From Avena insularis (lineage: Eukaryota; Streptophyta; Magnoliopsida; Poales; Poaceae), in assembly GCA_023614405.1 (NCBI GenBank), contig CM042694.1:94471285-94535284 (forward strand): a stretch of 64,000 nt of DNA. Direction: 5' to 3'. Both the position numbers and the translations under genes were made by a program. Positions 27,101-38,275 of the stretch are shown here, one piece after another (positions within the stretch are counted from its first letter, which is position 1; each line of letters opens with the position of its first letter). Under the pieces are notes generated by a model, which made no database searches, was not told the DNA's origin, and was given only the letters and a program-made list of their open reading frames with translations.

Positions 27101-29014
27101 TACAACCAAAGTCGGATAAGCATGTCTTTGTAGGTTATCCCAAAGAATTTGTTGGGAATTCCTCCATAACACCGAGGACAAAAGAGTTTGTCGCTTGGAA
27201 CGTCGAGTTTCTTGAGAAGGAATTTTTCGTGAAAAGTTAAGTGGGAGGACAATAGAACTTTGATAAGGTTGTTTAACCTTAGCAATATGTGCTAAGTAGC
27301 GCAACACCGAAAAGTGTCCCGGTGGCGACCACAATGCTCATGGCTCCCATGATTACAAAGGTTGTAATCTCGGATATTAGAGTTCGTATTGAACCGTGTG
27401 GGTCGGTAAGAATCAAATAGTGTGATTTGATAAGCAAGTCATTATTGTTTTGACAATGATGAATCGAATACATGCAAAGAAGCGATGATGGGCCCTAACT
27501 CCATAAAATGACTAGAAGTCATAGAATCCATGATAGTATCCATACACGAGAATCAAGTTTCTGAACTTGGAAGACCCTCTGAAAAGGTGTAAAGCCTATC
27601 GGTCGTGTTTGGATCTATAAAGAAATAGACATGGATGTTTAACATCTATGAAATAGTCGACATGTCGGAAAGAAGTTTACGACAATGTTCAAGTAGTTGA
27701 CTATGACAGGGTTTGATCTTTCATAGCGATATTTAGTCTTGACGGATTAATGTAGCAACCACTACATATAATTTGATGTATGGTAGTTGAACAAACAAAA
27801 CAATGTTCTTCTAATTGAATGGTTACCTAGGGCGTGTACAAGACACGGTCCGAAGGATTTTGTTAATTCAAAGGGTGCTAAAATGGTATGCAAACTTCAA
27901 TAGCTGAAGTAAGCATAGCGGAGTTGGAATCTTCACCATGATGAAACTGTTAAAAGAGTTTAAATTCATCGGAGATGATGAAGATGCTTGCATTTGCAAG
28001 AAATTAAGTGGGAGCGTTGAGACATATTTCTAATACATTATGTAGAGGACATATTGTTGATTGGAAATGATGTATCTTGTACTGACACAAGTTAAGAATT
28101 TCATTAAAATAAGATTTCGATGAAAGACTTGGGCAAACCCAGAATATTTGGCATCAATATCTATATGGATAGATTAAGGCGCTAATATGGTTGTGCCAGA
28201 CATACATCTATGAGATATTGAAAGGGTTCAATATGGAAACAACAAGAAAGGTTCTTACTGCATGGAAAGAATTGTATCAAGATTCAAGTGTTTCAACACT
28301 TGGTGAGTAAAATCACATGAAGATTTTGATCGATTATACCATGATATGTATATATCCAAAATGTCCTATGCTCTAAATGTTATGAGCACATACCAGAATG
28401 ATTCATAAGATGATCATTGGACGATAGTAAAGTTATTCTTATGAGCTTTGGAAGAACTAAGAATATATCATGTATAAGTGACAAATAGTTAAAGGTGGTT
28501 CATTGTAAAGTGTTACATTGATACTATTTTTATCACAAGATACAAATTAAATTTTTCTCAATTTAGACTATGGGTGGGACAATGTAATGGAAAAGATGTT
28601 CCATGATGGATTTGGATGAGTTCCAAAGTTGAGACATTGTGACGGATACTACAACAAAAAGGCTAAGTATATAACTGCTATAGTAGCAGCAAAGGAGGGC
28701 ATTTGTGTTAAGTAGTTTGTTATCAAACTAGGTGTGGTTCAAAGTGGGCTAATACTATGAAGATATATTGTGTGACAATAATATCAACATACTTTAACCC
28801 GAACGAACTAAAGGTCTCACCAAAGGACCAAATTTATACAATGCCATTTCATTTGAGAATGAGTGATAGAGACTAAAGACATGTAAATACACACCTAAAA
28901 CTGGATCCGGAGATTATGTTAACCACTAGCAATCGTATATGCAACTCCAGAAAGCCATAGGTGTTCAATAAAAGTTTTTCAAACTAGATTATCGACTCTA
29001 GTGCAAGTGGAGAC
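24153..29014 (+). pseudogene. C2 Copia gag-pol remnant
   Basis: Decayed polyprotein gene of a Copia element. PYELW.G.K...SFLK at 27027-27070 and a VGYPKE-like stretch near 27131-27150 mark the integrase C-terminal region. CKEAMMGPNSIKWLE near 27474-27518 is the start of the reverse transcriptase (family form EAMMGPDSDKWLEAM). YVEDILLIGND at about 28037-28070 is the YxDD box with Glu replacing the first Asp. MKDLGKP follows. Near 28640-28690 a TTTKKAKYITA stretch corresponds to the RNase H motif STTEAEYIA. Many stops and shifts separate these pieces; no functional protein is possible. Confidence 0.75.
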
Positions 29015-30786
29015 TGAAGGAATATGAGAGCAACAATAAAGTGGTTATTATCTTATTCCATGTTTATGATAAATGTTTATTTTGCTTATGTGCTATAATT
29101 GTATTGATCCAAACATCATTACATGTGTGTTTAATAAACAAAGGTTCCTAGTTATGCCTCTCTTATAGACTAGCTTGTTGATTAACAAGATGATCAAGGT
29201 TTCGATCATGACATTGGATGTTGTTAATAACAAGGTCACAACATTAGTTGAATTATGTGATGAACATTCATCCAAGTATAGTATTACGATCAAAATCATT
29301 ATGTTTATATTGCTATAACACCATGAAGTAATCTTTTATCCCAGACCATGAGATCATGTTAATTGCTAAAACCGAAGAGTATCTTGATAACATCAAACGC
29401 GTAATGTGGTGACTATAAAGATGGGTTCAGTACGAAGGTGTTATGTTGAGGCTCATGGATCAAGAGTGGAATTTGTCAATCCGATGACCGATAGATATAC
29501 TGCCCTCTGATATCACATTAAGATAGCTTGCAAGCAAGTGATGTGATCACTAGAATGTTATATCACAGAACGAGAAAAGAGTGCATGTCGGGTAGATCAA
29601 ACTAGGTATGGAGATACCAATGATCGAATCTCGGACATGTAATATATCGCGAGACAAAGGGATTTAGTTACTAGCGTTAAAGGTTCTCATGATCACAAAA
29701 GTCATCGTTGAATGTGTAGGAATCAGTATGGATCTCCAGGTCTCGCTTCTGATTATTGATCTGAGAGAACTCTCAATCATGTCTGCATTATTCGCGAACC
29801 TTAAGAGTTACCGGACACCATTTTGGAGCACATATGTTTCATACGAAAGAATTGCAAAGCGCTGGAATTATTTCAATAGACACCAAAATTGTTTCGGGTG
29901 AAATTGCCGAAATTGGTTCTGCATGTAGTATTGAAATGTTGCAGGGGGTTTTATGTGAATGTTTATTAATTAAAGTAATTAACAAAATTCTGAATAAAAG
30001 TAATAAAAGAGTTTTATTAAATGAGAGAGCATTAAATTTGGAGAAATTTAATGCATTTAAAGTAGAGACTTTAAAAGAGAATGTGAAGGGCATTTTAATG
30101 GAGGGGTTACCACCACATGAATGGGGTGAGGAGTCACCTCCCATGGGCCATGGGAAGGTACCCCCTCCTATAAAGTCCCCTCACTCCCCTTCTTCCTCAC
30201 ACCTCCTCGTGAAGGATCTCTCCCCTCTAGAATTATTCCCCATGGTCTCGGATTAAGATACATGTTCCCGTGGCATTGAAGGAGTGGATGGAGCGAGGAG
30301 GTGGAGGTTGTCCTATGGCTTGAACGTGTGCATACGGACTTCCACACGATCTTGAGATCGACAAGACATCAACCACGAAGTTCCTACCGTTAAAAAAGTA
30401 GATAGATCTTGGTCATCGAGGAATTTTTTGTTTTCTATGCTACTTGACCACATTAGTGCTAGTTGGTCGCCCCGCCTTTGCTTCCACATGTACTAAGTAT
30501 GAGTTCCACTCATGCATCCAACCCCAAGAAAACCAAGTTGTTCCATAGAGTCCACTATAAATTATGCATGGTGTGTTACACCATTCCAAGTATATTCATG
30601 CTTTTATCTACCTTCCAAATTAAACTTGTTATGTGAAAATTAGTGATTAAAGCTCTCACTAACTTGATGGCACACTTTACTTTCTTGCACTTAATAAAAA
30701 CCATTGCATCCATCTATGTTGCATATATGCTTCTTTATAAGTTGAGAATAACGCTTTCAACATTGCATATTATTCATTGATATCAT
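28575..30786 (+). repeat. Duplicated block, copy A (deletion-rich)
   Basis: Contains the RNase H end of C2, polypurine tract, LTR 29015-30450, the CATTA duplication and 336 bases of flanking G1. It matches 30787-33241 throughout, but with dozens of losses of 1 to about 20 bases and one of roughly 80 near 30380-30400, leaving it about 240 bases shorter. The junction to copy B is TTGATATCATG / TTTGGGACAATG. Confidence 0.85.
29015..30450 (+). repeat. C2 middle LTR (1436 bp, eroded)
   Basis: Aligned to the other C2 LTRs but missing many short pieces, for example the start reads TGAAGGAATATGAGAGCAAC instead of TGAAGGGAATATGCCCGAGA, and the end reads CTACTTGACCA instead of CTACGGACCCAACA. Confidence 0.85.
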
Positions 30787-33241
30787 GTTTGGGACAATGT
30801 AATGGAAAAGATGTTCCATGATGGATTTGGATGAGTTCCAAAGTTGAGACATTGTAGGGATACTACAACAAAAGGCTATATAACTGCTATAGTAGCAAAG
30901 AAGGAGGGCATTTGTGTTAAGTAGTTTGTTATCAAACTAGGTGTGGTTCAAAGTGGGCTAATACTATGAAGATATATTGTGTGACAATAATATCAACATA
31001 CTTTAACCCGAACGAACTAAAGGTCTCACCAAAGGACCAAATTTATACAATGCCATTTCATTTGAGAATGAGTGATGCGTAGAGACGCAAAGACATGCAA
31101 ATACACACGGACCTAAAACTGTCAGATCCGGAGATTATGTTAACCACTAGCAATCGCGTATATGCAACTCCAGAAAGCCATAGGTGTTCAATACGCAAAG
31201 TTTTTCAAACTAGATTATTGACTCTAGTGCAAGTGGGAGACTGAAGGGAATATGCCCGAGAGGCAATAATAAAGTGGTTATTATCTTATTCCATGTTTAT
31301 GATAAATGTTTATTTTGCATGCTATAATTGTATTGATCCGAAACATCAATACATGTGTGTTTAATAAACAAAGGGTTCCTCTCTTATAGACTAGCTTGTT
31401 GATTAACAAGATGATCAAGGTTTCCTGATCATGGACATTGGATGTTGTTAATAACAAGGTCACAACATTAGTTGAATTATGTGATGAACATTCATCCGAA
31501 GTATAGCATTACGATCAAAATCATTATGTTTATATTGCTATAACACCATATGAAGTAATCTTTATCCTTAGACCATGAGATCATGTTAATTGCTAAAACC
31601 GGAAGAGTATCTTGATAACATCAAACACACCGCAGGGTCTGCAATAGTCAGGGTGACTATAAAGATGGGTTTGCTACTGAAGGTGTTATGTTGAGGCTCA
31701 TGGATCAAGAGGAATTTGTCAAATCCCGATGACTGATAGATATACTCTGGGCCCTCTCGGTGATATCACATTAAGATAGCTTCAAGCAAGTGATGTGATC
31801 ACTAGAATGTTATATCACAGAACGAGAAAAGAGTGCATGTCGAGAATTGAGATCAAACTAGGTATGGAGATACCAATGATCGAATCTCGGACATGTAATA
31901 TATCGCGAGACAAAGGGATTTAGTTACTAGCGTTAAAGGTTCTCATGATCACAAAAGTCGCTGAATGTGTAGGAAGATGATGGATCTCCGGTCTCGCTCG
32001 ATTATTGATGCGAGAGAACTCGATCATGTCTGCATTATTCGCGAACCTTAAGAGTTACCGGACACCATTTTGGAGCACATATGTTTCATACGAAAGAATT
32101 GCAAAGCGCTGGAATTATTTCAATAGACACCAAAATTGTTTCGGGTGAAATTGGTTCTGCATGTAGTATTGAAATGTTGCAGGGGGTTTTATGTGAATGT
32201 TTATTAATTAAAGTAATTAACAAAATTCTGAATAAAAGTAATAAAAGAGTTTTATTAAATGAGAGAGCATTAAATTTGGAGAAATTTAATGCATTTAAAG
32301 TAGAGACTTTAAAAGAGAATGTGAAGGGGCATTTTAATGTGGAGGGGTTACCACCACATGAATGGGGAGGTGAGGAGTCACCCTCCCATGGGCGCCGGCC
32401 ATGGGGGAGGGGTACCCCCCTCCTCCTATAAAAGTCCCCCCTCACTCCCCTTCTTCCTCACACCTCCTCGTGAAGGATCTCTCTCCCCCTCTAGAATTAT
32501 TCCCCATGGTCTCGGATTAGCGAGATACATGTTCCCGGTGGCATTTCGTCTGGAAGGAGTTGCTACTTCCATTTCGGCTGGAGCGAGGAGGTGGAGGTTG
32601 TCCGTGGCTTGAACGTGTGCAGTGTCTGATGCGGATCATTTGAGTTGCAAGGCCGGACTTCCACACGATCTTGAGATCGACAAGTGTACGACTACATCAA
32701 CCACGAGTTCCTACTCGTTAAAAAAACTCGTTGTCTTCGAGGGTAAGTTCTCGATGGATGTATGTCCACCCGTTGCTCTGTACCTAGTAGATAGATCTTG
32801 GCGTGTAGTTCTCATCGTAGGAATTTTTTTGTTTTCTATGCTACGGACCCAACACATTAGTGCTCTGTTAGTTGGTCGCTCCCAGTCTTTTGCTAAGCCT
32901 CCACATGTACTAAGTATGAGTTCCACTCATGCATCCAACCCCCAAGAAAACCAAGTTGTTCCATAGAGTCCACTATAAATTCGTATGCATGGTGTGTTAC
33001 ACCATTCCAAGTATATTCATGCTTTTATCTACCTTCCAAATTAAACTTGTTATGTGAAAATTAGTGATTAAAGCTCTCACGAACTTGATGGCACACTTTA
33101 CTTTCTTGCACTTAATAAACTTGAACCATTGCATCCATCTATGTTGCATATATGCTTACACTTTATAAGTTGAGAATTAGAACCGAACCATCTTTGTCAT
33201 GTAACGCTTTCAACATTGCACTTATTATTCAGTTGATATCA
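30787..33241 (+). repeat. Duplicated block, copy B
   Basis: The second copy of the C2 3' end (RNase H remnant 30787-31227, polypurine tract 31228-31241, LTR 31242-32854) plus 387 bases of G1. This copy joins smoothly into the rest of G1. It still differs from LTR 22507-24152 by small indels near 31379, 31625-31680 and 31966-32020. Confidence 0.85.
31242..32854 (+). repeat. C2 3' LTR (1613 bp)
   Basis: Begins TGAAGGGAATATGCCCGAGA, ends CTACGGACCCAACA, followed by the CATTA duplication. Confidence 0.9.
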
Positions 33242-34277
33242 TGTTCTTTTGTTTATGGATCCCATGATGTGAAATAAAAGGGAACTTGTAAGCTCATGGA
33301 GTTTGTATATGTATTCTGAAACGCACGGCGGCTAGCCTAAGCCATGCCTAATCATGGTGGAAACTTGCAACATAACCATAGTGAGCATTCTGTGAAGCAT
33401 CCTCAATAAAAACCTATACAAATAGCAAATAAAAAGATCGCTGAGATGCTCATTGTCAGTTGCCTTGTCATTTTGATATGGGATAGCTCCTGCATCATGG
33501 GGCAAGGGGTACCCCTTGGCGGTTCTCCATGATACACATGTACTTACAATGACAAGAACTTACCCGTGACTAAAGTTGAGTAGCATGAGGCCCGGTACTC
33601 GTAGGCAAGGGGCATGAGATTTTCGACTTATAACTTGTCAAGCATATCCTCATATTTGTTCACTTTAACCTTAATCACCTAAAAGATGCTTATGATAGGG
33701 GTAATGAGAGCTGAAAGCTAATAAGTACCATAATTTTTGTAAGCTCTTTATAAAACTTAAAATCTCTGCTTTCCTCTTATGAAGGGCCTTTCTTTTTTAC
33801 TTTTATGTTGAGTCTCCATCTTATATCTTTATGCACCAATTAAGAGAGCATAGTGACCATTCTTAGTTTAATGTGCATTGTTCCAAAACTTGTTGATTGA
33901 TTCATAACTGTGATATTGCTTGTTCTTAAAATTATTTGTATCTAGTCACCCTTATGAACTTTGAAGGTGTCCTATGCATTTATGTTTTGCTATACCATGA
34001 GGGACAAGCTGAATACCATTCTTATTATGTTTTCTATATGTGAAACAAACAAACATCTTTTATTGCATTGTTATTCATGAATCTTTTGTTTGTATCTTTT
34101 TCATGTTACAACATAGTTGCTATGTCTTATTGTTAGAACTCTGTCTTTTATGTTCATGTTAGAGTAATTTGATCCCATCCATCAATGATTTGCAAATACC
34201 TTGATCAAGATTATGATGGTGCATGTCACCTCAAAAAATTATTATTTTTATCACTTACCTACTCGAGGACGAGCAAG
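32860..34277 (+). other. G1 3' internal non-coding segment
   Basis: Reverse-colinear with G2 6361-7600. It holds an extra segment at about 33448-33620 that G2 lacks (see that entry). No gene. Confidence 0.75.
33448..33620. repeat. Small hairpin-bearing segment in G1, absent from G2
   Basis: Flanked by TGAGAT at 33442-33447 and again at 33615-33620. It contains a perfect 16-base palindrome CAAGGGGTACCCCTTG (33503-33518) and an outer inverted pair CTTGTCATT / AATGACAAG (33464-33472 and 33548-33556). It may be a tiny foldback insertion in G1, or a deletion between direct repeats in G2. Confidence 0.55.
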
Positions 34278-34295
34278 AGTTAAGCTTGGGGATGT
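34278..34295 (+). other. G1 polypurine tract
   Basis: AGTTAAGCTTGGGGATGT, immediately before the G1 3' LTR and matching the G2 tract. Confidence 0.8.
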
Positions 34296-35850
34296 TGATA
34301 CGTCGTAAACGTATCTATAATTTTTGATGTTTCATGCTTGTTTAGTATCTACTTTCTTGTGTTTTGTTCACACTTTGAGGTATTTTTATACATTTTCTGG
34401 AACTAACCTATTAACAAGATGCCATAGTGTGAGTTGCCTGTTTTCTGTTGTTTTTGGTTTCAGAAAAGCTAGTAAGGAAATATTCTCGGAATTGGATGGG
34501 ACAAAAGCCAAAGTCAATATTTTACCCGAAGCAACACGGAGTCTGGAGGGGAGACGAAGTGGCGCACCAGGGTGGCCACACCTGGTGGCCGCGTGGCCTA
34601 GGGGGCGCGTCACCAGGGGGTGTGGGCCCCCTGGTGCTCCACTGACCTTGCCCCTTCACCTATAAAAGCCTCCCAGGTCGAAAACCCTAAGTACCCGATC
34701 AAAATTTCACGAAAGAGTCTGTAGCCGCCGCCATCTCCATCCCTAGATCGGGAGGGATCTGAAGCTCTTCCCGACACCCTGCCGGAGGGGAGAGATCACC
34801 CTGGAGGCCTTCTTCATCACCATGCATGCCTCCGGTGTGATGCGTGAGTAGTTCATCCTTGGAATATGGGTCCATGTAGTAGCTAGATGGTTGGTTCTCC
34901 TCCTTTGTGCTATCATGTTTAGATCTTGTGAGCTCCGTTCATGATCAAGATCATCTATTTGTAATCTTACATGTTGTGTTTGTGGGGATCCGATGGATAT
35001 TGAGATGCTATTTCAGATTGATTATTGATTCTATCATGTCTATGTTATTTGTGATCTTGCATGCTATCCGTTGTTTGTAACTATCTTGGCCAAGTAGATG
35101 CTTGCAACTCCAAGAGGGAGTATTTATGCTCGATAGTGGGTTCATGCCTCTAAAAATCTGGGGAAGTGATAGGAATCTCTAAGGTTGTAGATGTGTTGTT
35201 GCTACTAGGGAGAAAACAACAATCCTTTGTCCATGGGACAATCGTATTGTTTACTTTACACACTTTGCTTAATGCAATTATCTGTTGCTTGCAACTTAAT
35301 ACTGGAAGGGGTTCGGATGATAACCTAAAGGTGGATTATTAGTCATAGATGCAGTTGGATTACGGTCTATGTATAATGCTGTAATGCCCAATTAAATCTC
35401 ATAGGAGTCAATATGTATAGTATATGCATTGTATGCTTTCTCGAATCTGTCAATTGCCCCGCTGTAATTTGTTCACCCAGCATGTTATCTATCTTAAGGA
35501 GTATCACCTCTAGTGAACTATGGACCCCGGTCCATGCTTTTATCATTCATATACCATCTAATGTTTATTGTTTACTATTTACTTTCTGCAAACAATTACT
35601 ATCTTCCACACAATACGTTTAATTCTTTGTTTTCAGCAAAACCGGTGAGATTGACAACCTCACTGTAAGTTGGGGCAAAGTTTTATGGTTGTGTTATGCA
35701 GGATTCCAAGTTACTAGCAACACCTTGCAGTTGTTTTCTTGCTCCTACTGGTTCGATAACCTTGGTTTCATAACTGAGGGAAAACTTGCTGTTGTGCTCA
35801 TCATACCTTCCTCTTGGGGTTCCCAACGAGCTCTACATTTTGAGCCATCA
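34296..35850 (+). repeat. G1 3' LTR (1555 bp)
   Basis: TGATACGTCGTAAACGTATC to TTGAGCCATCA, nearly the same length as the 5' LTR (1554). Confidence 0.92.
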
Positions 35851-36577
35851 AATAGCCGGTAGCGCAAGTGGGCCGGGTCGTGGCTCCACCCGGCCAGGGC
35901 CACCCATGCTTGTCGGGCCGGCTCGGGGCTCACCCGGCCATCTTGCTGATTCTTTGAGTTAGCTCGGGAGCCCACCCGATTGTGGCTTTGAGCCCAGCCG
36001 ACGACTGCCCCTTCTCTCTTTTTTTCCTTTATCCGTTAGTCCCACATGAGACACTCAATGGAGGAAGTACCCCTCCTCCACCTATATAAAGGGGTGCCCA
36101 TGGGTGGGAATATACACACAATAATTCTCTAAGGCACTTTTCCCTAGAGAATAAATCCCCCTCTTTTTTTCTTGCAACTGTGGCTCCCTGTTGGGGTTGT
36201 GCGTGCAAAGGGAGGACTTCATCACAGTGCAAGGAGGTGTTGCAAGAATTCCAAGACGAAGATCTATTTCCGCAACCCTGGCAGGGATCAGGGGCCAGAA
36301 CCCCTCATCATACACCATATGTGTGCGAAACCTCGGAGGGACTACCATTAGTAGGACATGGGTTGTCGTGCTCGGACCAGGGGTGACTTGCGAGGAGATT
36401 CGCGACCTTGAGGTCGGCTATGACAACGTCTACATCAACAATTTTCCCCTCGAAACGTCAAACTCTTTCGTTCTTCAAGGGCATGTTACCGAAACCTCCT
36501 ATGTTACAGCTTTACTCGTAGATAGATCCTGACAAGGTGCATTCTGTCATAGGATTTTTTTTGTTTTGTTCCACAGA
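35851..36577 (+). mobile_element. Copia LTR (C0), probable 3' half
   Basis: LTR-like promoter region with TATA box CCTATATAAAGG at 36081-36092, then a leader, and an end of Angela-like type (GATAGATCCTGACAAGGTGC then a T-rich ATAGGATTTTTTTTGTTTTG run to about 36571). It is probably the second half of the LTR begun at 2348. The right end is blurred and no target duplication is seen. Confidence 0.5.
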
Positions 36578-36888
36578 ACTCCTTCAGGGGGCCCCTCCAT
36601 GGACAGAGCACGCCGAGCCACTTTTGGTTTCTTCTCACGCATCGTCCACCATGCAGGAGGAGCGCGGACAGGAGCAGGAACCCCTCCATGGCCAAGTCTG
36701 TGGTTGTGGTTACCCCTGCACACACCGCCCCTACTATGCCAGTGTAGCAGTGGTGTAGCGCCCTTGTTTCTTAGTTGTCACCTCCGCCGAGACCTCATCT
36801 CGATCCATGGCCACCAATTGCATAGGAGAGATGGAGGAGGAGGAGTACATCTTCCATCTTCCCCATTCGAGCCGAATCAAGGGGTTCA
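36578..36888. other. Intergenic, nothing recognised
   Basis: GC-moderate sequence with a repeated CCCCTCCATGG phrase (about 36592 and 36681). Short frames overlap on both strands with no recognisable protein. Confidence 0.5.
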
Positions 36889-37290
36889 TGTACATATAAC
36901 AAAAAATCCTAATGATAAACACAAAATCCAAGATCTATCTATGCAGATGTATAGTAACAAGAGGGATACAGTGACCATACCTTTGAAGACCAACAACAGG
37001 ATTACATTCCTGAACAAATGTTGTTGATGTAGTCGAAGTGTAGCCGACCTCAAGGTTGAGAAGGCTTCAAGTGTCCATCACCACAAGTGGTGGTGCATCC
37101 GAAATTTTACACACGTTCGATGTAAATACGTCTCCTGGACCCTAGTCCGGCAAGGCAGCGAAAGAAGAAGATCTGGACCGACTCCAAGTGCACGACGGCG
37201 TGCGTATGATGGAGAAGTCCCAACCTCGTAGCGCATGTTCCTAACAAGGGAACACACACGAGAGGGAGAGGGGGGAGTAGGGATGAAAAC
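36889..37290 (-). mobile_element. Copia LTR remnant (3' part), reverse
   Basis: Read on the minus strand this ends like an Angela-type LTR: GATAGATCTTGGATTTTGTG and a T-rich run near 36895-36935, with an upstream ACCACTTGTGGTG hairpin. Truncated on both sides. Confidence 0.42.
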
Positions 37291-37499
37291 GAAGCGAAAA
37301 CGGATGGAACTGAGTGGTGCACATTTGTTTTCATATTTTTTGCAGAAGAGGAAATGAATATAGAATCTCCGGAAACAAAAACAGAATCAGATATTGTCAA
37401 AAGCAGATACAGACCAAATACGGTGCAGATGTAGAACGATGCAAATTTTACCCGGAACAAAGAGAATCTTAGAATGCAACTGTTCACCCGGCTGGGTTC

Positions 37500-38072
37500 A
37501 GATCCGGGATAGGCCCGGGAGGGGGAGGGGCAAGAGGAGCCCGTCCTCCGCTGCGTGCGCCACCTGGTCCAGCCACAGCCTTGGCTCATCAACCGGCCCG
37601 GCCCAGATACCTTGGCCCATCAACCGGCCCGGCCCAGATCGGCTCAGGGCAGTTCGTCTCCAGCGAGACAGACAGACAGACCGCGAGGGCAGGGCGGCGG
37701 CGCTTCCCCGCGCCTGACTCCCGACCACGAGCTCGTCCCCACTCCCCTGAGCAGGATGCACCGCACTCCGTCCCCTCTCCCGCGCAACGCAATACTTCCG
37801 GTGGAGTTCCCGCAGTCGTCCCTGCCCGCGCGCAAACCGGCGCTCCTCTCGTCGTGCCGCTCTCGGCCACCGCGCACCGCCGGCGCCCTCCGATGAGAAG
37901 CGGGAGCCACGACCTCCGGGGCGAACGCCGTCCGGAGAGAAGATCCGAGAGAGCCTCCGAGCTGCTCTGCGGCCAGGAGGAGATCCCCGAAGGTGGGCCT
38001 TTTGGCCACCGCCGCCGCCGGCCACGGGGAAACCACGTCCTCTTCACTGGAGCTCTCCCCACCGTCTAGGTA
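37500..38072 (+). other. GC-rich island, possible promoter and untranslated first exon
   Basis: Very GC- and CpG-rich compared with its surroundings, with long but low-complexity frames on both strands that look fortuitous. It ends at CCGTCTAG / GTAAGAG (38069-38070), a good plus-strand splice donor, and a second CAG / GTAAGG lies at about 38110. This looks like the start of a plus-strand transcript convergent to PHO1. No protein family recognised. Confidence 0.35.
37580..37644. repeat. Direct repeat of about 34 bp, two copies
   Basis: The phrase CCTTGGCxCATCAACCGGCC, continuing CGGCCCAGAT, occurs twice in tandem. Confidence 0.7.
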
Positions 38073-38131
38073 AGAGAGCGCCCAGAACCTAACCAGGGCG
38101 CCCCAGCCCAGGTAAGGGGCGAGATCATAGC

Positions 38132-38275
38132 ATGGACGGCGACGCGGGAGTCACCGCCGGCGCCACCGCCCCAGCCCCATACTCACCGCCAAAGCGATTC
38201 AAAATGTACTACAAACTTCAGAGCTCCTCCCTCTCTAAGGAGCAGATCGGCGGCAATTTGGTGGCGGCAGCATAG
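38132..38275 (+). CDS. Small open frame, 47 residues, possible 5' coding exon
   Basis: Begins MDGDAGVTAGATAPAPYSPP and ends GGNLVAAA before a TAG stop. It follows a splice-donor-like GTAAGG at about 38111, and another donor-like CAG/GTACTC lies at about 38290. It may be a real first coding exon whose true frame skips the stop, a captured gene fragment, or chance. No family recognised, no RNA evidence available. Confidence 0.22.
   Translation: MDGDAGVTAGATAPAPYSPPKRFKMYYKLQSSSLSKEQIGGNLVAAA

Larger units (their letters stand above)
22507..32854 (+). mobile_element. C2: Copia (Angela/BARE-like) element with an internal duplication
   Basis: A 10.3 kb plus-strand element of the same subfamily as C1 but with three LTRs: 22507-24152, 29015-30450 and 31242-32854. 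Between the second and third lie 336 bases of G1 flanking DNA and a repeat of the pol 3' end. The outer boundaries and CATTA duplications are clean. The extra 2.2-2.4 kb is a tandem duplication, biological or from assembly (see findings). Confidence 0.85.
22502..32859. repeat. Target site duplication of C2 (CATTA at both ends, third copy inside)
   Basis: CATTA at 22502-22506 and 32855-32859 flanks the outer LTRs. A third CATTA at 30451-30455 follows the internal LTR because the 3' end of C2 and its flank are duplicated. Confidence 0.92.
3011..35850 (+). mobile_element. G1: Athila/Sabrina-like Gypsy element, host of three nested insertions
   Basis: G1 has two co-oriented LTRs (3011-4564 and 34296-35850), a primer-binding site after the first and a polypurine tract before the second. 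Removing G2, C1 and C2 leaves about 3.6 kb of internal sequence, in segments 4565-4777, 12590-13346, 21318-22506 and 32855-34295. These join at the target duplications to restore sequence colinear with the inside of G2. No reverse transcriptase or integrase remains, so it is non-autonomous. The 5-base flanks (ATTGG on the left, AATAG on the right) do not match, unlike the three nested elements. Confidence 0.85.

Noticed and set aside
36191..37027. Plus-strand frames of 110-150 residues
   Set aside because: They run through Copia LTR remnants and unassigned DNA with no recognisable domains.
37498..38069. Several overlapping 110-175 residue frames on both strands
   Set aside because: They exist in all frames because GC-rich DNA has few stops. 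Products are Arg/Ala/Pro/Ser-rich with no motif, so I treat the region as promoter or untranslated.
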